Positions 1-5,370 of a stretch of DNA of 15,170 nt are shown piece by piece (the stretch's first letter is position 1; each line of letters opens with the position of its first letter). The position numbers and the translations under genes were made by a program. The DNA comes from CBDCWA01 sp046048295. GTDB taxonomy: Bacteria > Pseudomonadota > Alphaproteobacteria > Rhizobiales > Hyphomicrobiaceae. The notes under the pieces are model-generated. The model was given only the letters and a program-made list of their open reading frames with translations. It had not been told where the DNA came from and did no database searches. The stretch covers positions 1-15,170 of the forward strand of contig JBJOGJ010000077.1 in assembly GCA_046048295.1 (NCBI GenBank), read 5' to 3'.

Positions 1-129
1 TAGGCAATATTCTTCTAGGTTCCATTTTTTCAATATGCTAAGCAACTATATGCATAAAGCTGACGTTGCGTGCCCTCCGTCAATTCCAAACAAGCCTGGG
101 CCGCAAGCACTGACTCAACAAGAAGCATC

Positions 130-159
130 GGCGCGTTCGTCCTGTTGAGGCGCGTTCGT
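130..159. repeat. Perfect 11-bp direct repeat upstream of the first gene
   Basis: The 11-mer GGCGCGTTCGT occurs at 130-140 and again at 149-159, with starts 19 bp apart and 53 bp before the chosen start codon of the first gene. Two same-strand copies about two helical turns apart fit a pair of binding sites for a regulator, but chance in GC-rich DNA is possible. The rest of 1-211 holds no supported gene, and its first ~60 bases are clearly AT-richer than the rest of the window. Confidence 0.4.
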
Positions 160-211
160 TGCACACCCGGGGATCATGAGCGCCTCTGGTGAAGACAAAG
201 GGAGCTGCAAT

Positions 212-481
212 ATGAGTGCTGATGACGCACAACCGGTTTCACTGCCATATGATCTCAGCAAGCCACCCAAGGAAGTCATGGACTTCTTCGAGCAGGGCCT
301 GTTTTCCGAGTATCATCTCGCCAAGGCGCGGATGGCGGTTGCCAACAAAGACCTGAAGTCTGCGAAGGAGCAGGTCGGAGCCTCGCTCTGCCACAATTCG
401 TTCACGCCCAGTGAGACACGGCGGGTACACGCCGAGGCGCGGAAGCTCCGCTCCGAGATCAAGCAGCTCGCCAAGAAGTAG
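212..481 (+). CDS. Hypothetical 89-aa protein, basic helical C-terminus
   Basis: I do not recognise this protein. An in-frame ATG exists at 176, but the ATG at 212 has a good ribosome binding site (AAGGGAG, 198-204) seven bases upstream, giving 89 residues. The N-terminal quarter is acidic and proline-bearing (PVSLPYDLSKPPKEVMDFFE). From about residue 38 the composition is rich in Lys, Arg, Ala and Glu and looks helical, possibly a short coiled coil, ending in KQLAKK. There is no signal peptide or membrane segment, and one cysteine lies near the middle. It is followed 151 bp later by a MarR-type regulator in the same direction, and a GC-rich hairpin just after the stop suggests separate transcripts. 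It could be a small cytoplasmic or nucleic-acid-associated protein; that is a guess from composition only. Confidence 0.6.
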   Translation: MSADDAQPVSLPYDLSKPPKEVMDFFEQGLFSEYHLAKARMAVANKDLKSAKEQVGASLCHNSFTPSETRRVHAEARKLRSEIKQLAKK

Positions 482-506
482 CGCCGCTTGCGCATCAAAT
501 CGCGCG

Positions 507-528
507 CCCGGGCCGAGGCTGGCCTGGG
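507..528 (+). terminator. Possible hairpin after the first gene (no U-tract)
   Basis: CCCGGGCC (507-514) can pair with GGCCTGGG (521-528), one pair being G-U, around a 6-base loop, 26 bp after the stop codon at 481. No T-run follows, so it is not a canonical intrinsic terminator. It may still slow polymerase or protect the 3' end. Confidence 0.3.
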
Positions 529-534
529 AGGCGC

Positions 535-567
535 TTGAAATCATGGGTTACCCATGGCAATTATAGT
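535..567 (+). promoter_or_regulatory. Palindrome and possible promoter upstream of the MarR-type gene
   Basis: CATGGG-TTA-CCCATG (542-556) is a perfect inverted repeat. It lies between TTGAAA (535-540), one mismatch from a -35 box, and TATAGT (562-567), one mismatch from a -10 box, about 65 bp before the regulator's start at 633. MarR dimers commonly bind palindromes overlapping their own promoter, so this is a candidate autoregulatory operator. The 21-bp spacer between the boxes is longer than usual, which weakens the promoter call. Confidence 0.35.
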
Positions 568-632
568 GGCAGTGGCGAATCGCGTCGGCGATCCTTGCCG
601 TGTCTCCTGAATTCGAGAAGGATGGAGCTGCG

Positions 633-1133
633 ATGATCAATGGAAACAAGGAGGCGGTCGGCGCGCTCCTTCACGATGTCGCCCACCTCCTCCGGACAGT
701 CATCGACAGGGAGGCACTGCCGCACAATCTGACCCGCGCGCAATGGCTTACGCTGGAGATCCTCGAGAAGAGCCAGGGGCTTACCCAGGTAGAGCTTGCC
801 GAACGCCTGGAGCTTGGCAATCCGGCCGTCGGCCGTCTCATTGATCGACTGGAGGAGCGCGGCTTCGTCGAACGGCGGGCCGACCCGGCGGACCGGCGCA
901 TCAAGCGGGTCTATCTTCGCGGCGAAACCGCCCTGCCCATTCTCGATGAACTGCGCGAAGTTGCTGACGACGTTCGCGATAAGGCGCTCAAGGGCCTTTC
1001 TCGCAATGAGCAGCGACAGCTTGCAACCATACTCAAAGCGATGAAGAGCAATCTGTCCGGCGTTCGCGCGCGGTTCTGCCTGCCGTTGGTCGGCCTGCAG
1101 CCCGTCAGCGAATACACGCTGATGATCCTATAG
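633..1133 (+). CDS. MarR-family winged-helix transcriptional regulator
   Basis: This 166-residue protein has the length and layout of MarR regulators: an N-terminal dimerisation helix (about 1-30), then a winged helix-turn-helix. The recognition region reads LTQVELAERLELGNPAVGRLIDRLE in sense (50-74, key residues Gln52, Leu55, Pro64, Arg68), followed by the wing with DPADRRIKRVYL (84-95), the family's D-x-R-R signature. The start at 633 is preferred over the in-frame GTG at 600 because AAGGA (619-623) sits upstream and MarR proteins begin near here. A C-terminal helix spans about 103-143. The last ~20 residues (FCLPLVGLQPVSEYTLMIL) are hydrophobic and unlike a usual MarR end. The ligand and targets are unknown; it may act on its own promoter or a neighbour. 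It lies alone on its strand before a 450-bp gap. Confidence 0.85.
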   Translation: MINGNKEAVGALLHDVAHLLRTVIDREALPHNLTRAQWLTLEILEKSQGLTQVELAERLELGNPAVGRLIDRLEERGFVERRADPADRRIKRVYLRGETALPILDELREVADDVRDKALKGLSRNEQRQLATILKAMKSNLSGVRARFCLPLVGLQPVSEYTLMIL

Positions 1134-1182
1134 TCTTTAGATCTCTTTCGCCGGCGCATCCAGCTAACCTGACACTCGTGGT

Positions 1183-1199
1183 TTGAGCGCTGCGCTCAA
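1183..1199. repeat. 17-bp perfect dyad in the gap after the MarR-type gene
   Basis: TTGAGCGC-T-GCGCTCAA is a perfect 8+1+8 palindrome, extended at 1181 and 1201 by a further G-C pair past one mismatch. It begins 50 bp after the regulator's stop codon. As RNA it can form a 7-bp stem with a CTG loop, but no T-run follows. Its tight symmetry fits an operator for a dimeric DNA-binding protein at least as well as a terminator. Confidence 0.45.
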
Positions 1200-1454
1200 G
1201 CTGGTGCCGCCCCCGCCCGCTAACCATATCCCGCCAAGTTATCCCCGCTCCCTCCGCATGCCGCATACTGCCTCGCATCCGCCTCATCTGGGGCACTGTC
1301 GCGAGCTGGGCGTTCGGGGGAGGCGGAGCCTGGAAAGCATGCGCTCCCATCAGCTGGAGCAGTCGCCCGTGCCGGCACTCGCGGCCGCACTGGCCATGAA
1401 TGCAGGCAGCCCGCCAGTGAGATGGACTGGCTGCGGGCGGCATGTGCCCCAGGC

Positions 1455-1509
1455 GCGGGACGGCTCCGGTCCCATCTTAATTACTGTTCGACGGCCCGTG
1501 CCGTCCCGC
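1455..1509. repeat. 10-bp perfect inverted repeat with 35-bp spacer
   Basis: GCGGGACGGC (1455-1464) and GCCGTCCCGC (1500-1509) are exact reverse complements. They lie 75-129 bp beyond the stop codon of the minus-strand aldolase gene, so a stem-loop could form at the 3' end of the apt-mtnA operon transcript. The left arm can alternatively pair locally (GGGAC 1457-1461 with GTCCC 1469-1473). No T-run follows on the minus strand, so a classical terminator is not supported. Confidence 0.4.
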
Positions 1510-1583
1510 CCCCTTTATGGGGAAGAGAATTGGAATGGCGCAAAACTCCGGGATGAATGGTCCGCGGAGCCCGAAGTCGTGTT

Positions 1584-2270
1584 CTACCCCTGCGCCGTCT
1601 GTCCGTAGCCTTTGAACAGCTCGAGCATCTTCCTCATCTCGCCCGCTGTCAGCAGATTCGGTTTCCCGAGCGCCAGCACCTTGTAGTACTGCTCCGCCAG
1701 CGTCTCGACTTCCGCTGCGAGCTCGAGGGCCTGATCGAGTGTGGCACCCACTGCGATCTGGCCGTGGTTCGCCATCAGGCATGCGTTTCTCTCAGCCAAC
1801 GCTTCGGCGAGATGGGCCGCGAGTTCAGGCGTGCCGAAGGTGGCGTATGGAATACATGGAATGTCGGCACCGCCAGCGATCGCGACCATGTAGTGGAACG
1901 CCGGAATAGGCTTGTGCGCACACGCCAGAACCGTTGCGTGCATCGAGTGGGTGTGCACGACAGCGCCGATTTCGCTACGGATATCGTAGCTGGCGAGATG
2001 GAACCGCCACTCGCTCGAGGGCTTGCGGGACTTTGCGGGCACCGTACCGTCCGCGTCCACGAACACCACATCCTTCGGTGCGATGGTATCGTAGGCCATG
2101 CCGGACGGCGTAATCAGCATGCCACCCTTCCAGCGACAGGAGACATTTCCGGAACGGCCGGGTGAGAGCCCGGTCTCGCTCATGCGGAGTGCCGTCCGGA
2201 TGATCGCCTTGCGCGCCTCGGTCTCGGCCCCGTCGGTGCGCGCTCTTGGGGTCTTACGGGTGCTCACCAT
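1584..2270 (-). CDS. Class II aldolase, probable methylthioribulose-1-phosphate aldolase (Ald2/FucA type)
   Basis: This 228-aa protein belongs to the zinc-dependent class II aldolase/adducin family. It shows the phosphate-binding SGNVS (40-44) and ITPSG (53-57) motifs, Glu87 in SSEWRFH, zinc ligands His106 and His108 in HTHS, and His169 in NHG. The spacings Glu87-His106 (19) and His108-His169 (61) equal those of E. coli fuculose-1-phosphate aldolase (Glu73, His92, His94, His155; recalled numbers). The related dehydratase MtnB uses a Glu about 22 residues after the second His; here that position is Ala130. The gene starts 6 bp after mtnA's stop with GAGGG upstream, so it is translated with mtnA. 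By context it likely splits 5-methylthioribulose-1-phosphate to DHAP and methylthioacetaldehyde, as reported for Ald2 of Rhodospirillum rubrum. A generic sugar-phosphate aldolase or MtnB remains possible. Confidence 0.75.
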   Translation of the reverse strand: MVSTRKTPRARTDGAETEARKAIIRTALRMSETGLSPGRSGNVSCRWKGGMLITPSGMAYDTIAPKDVVFVDADGTVPAKSRKPSSEWRFHLASYDIRSEIGAVVHTHSMHATVLACAHKPIPAFHYMVAIAGGADIPCIPYATFGTPELAAHLAEALAERNACLMANHGQIAVGATLDQALELAAEVETLAEQYYKVLALGKPNLLTAGEMRKMLELFKGYGQTAQG

Positions 2271-2276
2271 CCGCCC

Positions 2277-3401
2277 TCACGAGGCCGCGCGCTTCGCCTT
2301 GGGGTCGATCCCCGCCCGCTCGGGATAGAGCGAGAGGAGGCCCTGGCGCGTTGCGGCGCACGTGCCGCGCTCTGTTATGAAGCCGGTCACCAGCCGGTGC
2401 GGCGTGACGTCGAAGCCGGGGTTGCGGGCCGGCGATCCGGGTGCCGCGATCGCCACCGTGGCGACCGTGCCATCGGCGAGCCGGCCGGTCATTTCGAGAA
2501 CCTCGCCCGTCCCGCGCTCCTCGATCGGAATGCTGGCCCCGTCGGCGAGCGACCAGTCGATGGTCGAATGCGGCAGCGCCACGTAGAACGGCACACCGTT
2601 GTCACGGGCCGCCAGCGCCTTCAGGTAGGTGCCGATCTTGTTGGCGACATCGCCGTTGGCCGTCACCCGGTCGGTGCCGACGATGCAGAGATCGACGTCG
2701 CCATGCTGCATGTAGTGGCCGCCGGCGTTATCGACGATGATCGTATGCGGCACCCCGTGCGCGCCGAGTTCGTAGGCCGTGAGTGCCGCCCCCTGGATGC
2801 GCGGGCGTGTCTCGTCGACCCAAACGTGTACGGAGATGCCTGCATCGTGCGCCTGGTAGATCGGCGAAGTCGCGGTTCCCCAGTCGACGCATGCAAGCCA
2901 GCCGGCGTTGCAGTGCGTGAGCACGTTGACGGCTTGGCCGGCGGGTTTGGTTGCCGCGATCTGCCGGATCAATTCGAGGCCATGGACACCGATCATCCGG
3001 TTGGTCTCGGCATCCTCGTCACACAGGCGGGCAGCGCGCGCATAGGCGGCAGCGGCCCGCTCGTGCTGCGGCACCGGTGCCACGGCCGCCCGCATCTCCT
3101 CGAGCGCCCACCTGAGATTGATGGCCGTCGGACGCTGCTCTGCAAGATATGTTATCGCCCTTTCGAGCGCCGCGTCCGAAGCATCGTCGCGCAGCGCCAT
3201 CGCGAGTCCGTATGCCGCCGTGGCGCCGATCAACGGTGCGCCGCGCACCAGCATGTCCCTGATGGCGCGCGCCGCGTCCTCGACCGTCTTCAGCCGGACC
3301 GTCTCGAAAGTATGTGGCAACCTGGTCTGGTCGATGATCTCAACCGAGAAGTTATCCTCGCCCGGCCAGATGGTGCGATAGTGCCTGCCCCGGATCCTCA
3401 T
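2277..3401 (-). CDS. mtnA: S-methyl-5-thioribose-1-phosphate isomerase MtnA
   Basis: MtnA converts methylthioribose-1-phosphate to methylthioribulose-1-phosphate in MTA salvage. The 374-residue product shows family hallmarks: RGAP (53-56), catalytic Cys164 in NVLTHCNAG, the VDETRPRIQGAALTAYEL stretch (195-212), and catalytic Asp244 in GTDRVTANGDVANKIGT. Its length is normal. An upstream in-frame ATG (3440) would overlap the preceding gene by 26 bp. I prefer the ATG at 3401, which has AGAGGA (3416-3411) nine bases upstream and yields the usual N-terminus before a conserved Trp. The gene sits 13 bp after the zinc-ribbon gene and 6 bp before the aldolase gene, in one operon with apt. It resembles eIF2B-alpha-like sugar isomerases, so ribose-1,5-bisphosphate isomerase is a theoretical alternative, but the fit to MtnA is much better. 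Confidence 0.95.
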   Translation of the reverse strand: MRIRGRHYRTIWPGEDNFSVEIIDQTRLPHTFETVRLKTVEDAARAIRDMLVRGAPLIGATAAYGLAMALRDDASDAALERAITYLAEQRPTAINLRWALEEMRAAVAPVPQHERAAAAYARAARLCDEDAETNRMIGVHGLELIRQIAATKPAGQAVNVLTHCNAGWLACVDWGTATSPIYQAHDAGISVHVWVDETRPRIQGAALTAYELGAHGVPHTIIVDNAGGHYMQHGDVDLCIVGTDRVTANGDVANKIGTYLKALAARDNGVPFYVALPHSTIDWSLADGASIPIEERGTGEVLEMTGRLADGTVATVAIAAPGSPARNPGFDVTPHRLVTGFITERGTCAATRQGLLSLYPERAGIDPKAKRAAS

Positions 3402-3414
3402 GAGGCCTACTCCT

Positions 3415-3654
3415 CTAGATCGGGTCGATGCCTCGTGCATAGCCGGTCTGGCGCGACACGATCGTGTCGAGGCCGCAGGCGGAGCAGTTCAGCTTGTACC
3501 ATTCAGCATAGGGCGGAACGGATTGATTCTCGATAACAAGTCCCGGCGCGTCACAGACCACACACGCCACCGGCTCGCTTCGATTGTAGAGCCAGCTCTC
3601 GACCGTGGCGAAGGCGCTCTTCAACTGTTGCTCGTCCAGCTTGTCTGCAGACAT
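3415..3654 (-). CDS. Small four-cysteine zinc-ribbon protein in the MTA salvage operon
   Basis: This 79-residue protein has an N-terminal helical part (about 1-25, DEQQLKSAFATVESWLY), then CVVC (Cys31 and Cys34) and CSAC (Cys57 and Cys60). The pattern C-x2-C-x22-C-x2-C is typical of a zinc ribbon or rubredoxin-like knuckle. No signal peptide or membrane segment is seen. Its ATG follows the apt stop codon directly (TAG-ATG), with GAGGG inside the apt end as a likely ribosome site, and it ends 13 bp before mtnA. This suggests translational coupling between apt and mtnA. I do not recognise a named family. A metal-binding accessory or regulatory role in purine or MTA salvage is inference from position alone. 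The arrangement of motifs makes a real gene much more likely than a chance frame. Confidence 0.8.
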   Translation of the reverse strand: MSADKLDEQQLKSAFATVESWLYNRSEPVACVVCDAPGLVIENQSVPPYAEWYKLNCSACGLDTIVSRQTGYARGIDPI

Positions 3655-4185
3655 CTAGTGGCCCTCGAAGGTCATCAGTACGTGCACGGCGACATCGAGC
3701 GCCCTGAGCTTATCGGCCCCGCCCAGTTCCGGCAGGTCGATGATGAACGTGGCGCCCATCACCTCGCCGCCCGAGCGTCGGACGAGCTTGACCGCAGCCT
3801 CAGCAGTGCCGCCCGTGGCGATCAGATCGTCGACGATCAGGATTCGCTTGCCTGGCGCTATGGCGTCTTCGTGAATTTCGATGGTGTCGACGCCATATTC
3901 GAGGGTGTATTCCTGGCCGATGGTCTTCCACGGCAGCTTGCCGCGCTTGCGCATCGGCACGAAGCCGCAGCCGAGGCGGTCGGCAACAGCGCCGCCGAGG
4001 ATGAACCCGCGCGCTTCGATCCCGGCCACCGCGTCGATCGGCTGGTTGCGGTAGGGCTCCGCCATCTGTGCAACCGTCGCCTTGAAGCCCTGGGCGTCGC
4101 CGAGCAGCGTCGTCACATCGCGGAACATGATACCGGGCTTCGGGTAGTCCGGAATGGTCCTGACAAGCTTCTTCAGATTTTCCAC
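3655..4185 (-). CDS. apt: Adenine phosphoribosyltransferase
   Basis: Apt joins adenine to PRPP, giving AMP and pyrophosphate in the cytoplasm; in this setting it would recycle adenine released by MtnP. Family features are TIPDYPKPGIMFRDVTTLL near the N-terminus, GIEARGFILG, RKRGKLPW, and the PRPP-binding loop ILIVDDLIATGGTAEA with two adjacent acidic residues. I choose the GTG at 4185 (176 residues), because GGAGG lies four bases upstream (4194-4190) and the protein then starts where Apt homologues do. An in-frame ATG at 4218 would add 11 residues (MRRQLGGKGGE) and encode the ribosome site within the protein. It is the first gene of the minus-strand operon with the zinc-ribbon protein, mtnA and the aldolase, and it diverges from the membrane protein gene at 4325. 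Confidence 0.95.
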   Translation of the reverse strand: MENLKKLVRTIPDYPKPGIMFRDVTTLLGDAQGFKATVAQMAEPYRNQPIDAVAGIEARGFILGGAVADRLGCGFVPMRKRGKLPWKTIGQEYTLEYGVDTIEIHEDAIAPGKRILIVDDLIATGGTAEAAVKLVRRSGGEVMGATFIIDLPELGGADKLRALDVAVHVLMTFEGH

Positions 4186-4324
4186 TTCGCCTCCTTTGCC
4201 GCCCAATTGCCGGCGCAAATTAGCAATACACGTGCCTCTCGGGTAGGAAAAGGGTCACGCGTTTGGGGGATGCGAAGCCGCTGGCGGGCGTTTGCCGCGG
4301 CGCGGACCATCGGGAGAGATTTTC
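4186..4324. promoter_or_regulatory. Divergent promoter region between apt and the membrane-protein gene
   Basis: The 139 bp between the two start codons must carry promoters in both directions. It contains an AT-richer patch (about 4217-4232) with a CACGTG hexamer at 4228-4233. I cannot assign -35 and -10 boxes with confidence, and no riboswitch-like structure is evident. Confidence 0.4.
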
Positions 4325-4690
4325 ATGTCGCAACGCGATCTGTCGCTCGGTATGGACGATCCGACGGACGACCTGCCGCGCACTCTGCGACGGGAGAAGG
4401 AGGCACGGGCCGCGCAGGCAGCAGCAGCCCAGACCGCCCAGCAGCCCACGTTCAGTCAAGTCGACTACGGCTACTCGAGCAGCTTCGCCTCGCAGCCGCA
4501 GCCGGCGGTCATGAAGGCGCTCGACATCCCCTTCCTCCACCTGATGTTCTTCTTCATCAAGGCAGTCCTGGCCGCTATCCCGGCACTCATCCTGCTCGGC
4601 GCCCTGCTCTGGCTCGCCGGCGACATCCTGATGGCCTACTTCCCGTGGCTGGTGCACGTAAAGGTTCAGATCTACGTCCCCAACGCCTGA
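4325..4690 (+). CDS. Small single-pass inner-membrane protein, unknown function
   Basis: The product has 121 residues. The first ~70 are hydrophilic: an acidic start (DLSLGMDDPTDDL), an Arg/Glu/Ala-rich stretch, then Ala/Gln-rich low complexity (QAAAAQTAQQPTFSQ). From about residue 75 a long hydrophobic segment (FLHLMFFFIKAVLAAIPALI and on to ~105) forms one or two tight membrane helices, and the chain ends with VHVKVQIYVPNA. The topology is probably an N-terminal cytoplasmic domain with a C-terminal anchor. The start at 4325 has GGGAGA (4312-4317) upstream; an ATG at 4292 is in frame but lacks one. I do not recognise the family. It diverges from apt and is followed by a hairpin, so it seems to be transcribed alone. 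Confidence 0.7.
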   Translation: MSQRDLSLGMDDPTDDLPRTLRREKEARAAQAAAAQTAQQPTFSQVDYGYSSSFASQPQPAVMKALDIPFLHLMFFFIKAVLAAIPALILLGALLWLAGDILMAYFPWLVHVKVQIYVPNA

Positions 4691-4691
4691 T

Positions 4692-4729
4692 CCGGCGCTT
4701 CTCGAAGGAAAAACTTGCCCTTGCGCCGG
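4692..4729 (+). terminator. Bulged hairpin after the membrane-protein gene
   Basis: CCGGCGC (4692-4698) pairs with GCGCCGG (4723-4729), and AAGG (4705-4708) with CCTT (4719-4722). This gives an 11-bp interrupted stem starting two bases after the stop codon. There is no T-tract after it, so it may be a weak or Rho-assisted end, or an mRNA stabiliser. The rest of 4730-5001 holds no supported gene. It includes an AT-rich stretch (about 4872-4907) that may contain the promoter of the next gene. Confidence 0.35.
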
Positions 4730-5001
4730 CGCGTCGAACGGATGCGCCGCCTGCGGTGGCATGCCCCTCTCTCCTGCAGCATTGCTGCTCGGCATAAGCG
4801 GTCACCAAGTGAAAATTGGCGGTTCAAAGTCGTGGCACGCTGTCAGATTCTCCTTGCGTTGCATGTGGCGTAATATGTATTCTTACTTACGTATATCTAC
4901 ATATACCGCCGTCTGATCTCGATTGCACTCGGAGTGGCTGGCGAGTTCATCGAGGTCATGGTTTGCGGCGCTTCACCCTGACCGGCCAAAAGGCACATGC
5001 C

Positions 5002-5268
5002 ATGAGCTTCATGAGAGGTTCACTGATTGCAGTCGCAGCAGCTTTCGGATTGGCCACCGCGCACGCGGCGCCGCTGACCACACCGACAAGCGGACCTAAA
5101 GTTGAGTCCAAGGTCGAACTCATCCAGGCCAAGAAGAAGGCCAAGCGGACAGTAAAGCGCCGCGCCACCCAGGCACGTTCCTGCGGGGAGTACAAGTTCC
5201 GCCAGGGCAGCAAGTGCGTCGACGCACGCGCCAAGAGGAAGGGCGGCGGAGGTGGCGGCGACGACTGA
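5002..5268 (+). CDS. Small secreted basic protein with a two-cysteine motif
   Basis: From the ATG at 5002 the product has 88 residues. Residues 1-22 form a clear Sec signal peptide (positive MSFMRGS, hydrophobic LIAVAAAFGLA, cleavage after AHA). The mature part is Lys/Arg-rich (AKKKAKRTVKRR), followed by a short conserved-looking unit CGEYKF-x5-CVDAR, whose two cysteines could form a disulfide in the periplasm, and a glycine run GGGGGGDD at the end. Similar tiny exported proteins with a CG-x-Y...KCVDAR unit occur in alphaproteobacteria, as far as I recall, without known function. A longer frame from 4816 is open, but its N-terminus looks non-coding and the signal peptide fixes the start. The ribosome site is weak. 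A strong terminator follows, so it is its own unit. Confidence 0.75.
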   Translation: MSFMRGSLIAVAAAFGLATAHAAPLTTPTSGPKVESKVELIQAKKKAKRTVKRRATQARSCGEYKFRQGSKCVDARAKRKGGGGGGDD

Positions 5269-5296
5269 GTCTCGCCGGTTACTTGATTGCATCCGG

Positions 5297-5324
5297 GGGG
5301 CGGCGCTGCCGCCCCTTTTGTTTT
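5297..5324 (+). terminator. Strong intrinsic terminator
   Basis: GGGGCGGC (5297-5304) and GCCGCCCC (5308-5315) form a perfect 8-bp GC stem with a GCT loop, directly followed by TTTTGTTTT (5316-5324). It lies 28 bp after the stop of the secreted-protein gene and separates that gene from tlyA. Confidence 0.92.
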
Positions 5325-5370
5325 GCCGCATCGGGCGTTAATCCGGACCATTGCAATCCGGTGGGCGAGA

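Larger units (their letters stand above)
1134..1583. other. 450-bp region without a supported gene
   Basis: Between the MarR gene and the end of the aldolase gene there is no convincing coding sequence. A 141-codon frame from TTG 1183 to 1608 and an opposing frame (1443-1105) are both open, but they are rich in Pro, Arg and His, lack a ribosome site and resemble no family I know. The region holds two notable inverted repeats (1183-1199 and 1455-1509). It could contain the 3' end of the apt-mtnA operon transcript, a regulatory site or a small RNA; I cannot decide from sequence alone. Confidence 0.5.

Noticed and set aside
1183..1608. Open frame of 141 codons on + in the 450-bp gap
   Set aside because: It begins with TTG inside a palindrome, lacks a ribosome site, has Pro/His/Arg-rich composition typical of a chance frame in GC-rich DNA, and runs into the aldolase gene.
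1584..2270. Annotation of the aldolase gene as mtnB
   Set aside because: The catalytic Glu expected after the HxH motif in MtnB is absent, while the Glu and His spacings equal those of FucA; kept only as an alternative.
2397..3536. Long + strand frame (379 codons) opposite mtnA
   Set aside because: It is the antisense shadow of mtnA, which has all catalytic residues; the product is Arg/Asp/Gly-rich without family features.
4186..4324. SAM or purine riboswitch before apt
   Set aside because: The leader is short and I see no conserved core or paired arms of a known riboswitch class.
3400..4797. 465-codon + frame across apt and the membrane-protein gene
   Set aside because: It overlaps apt, the zinc-ribbon gene and the 4325 gene in other frames, each with clear features; its own product has low-complexity composition.
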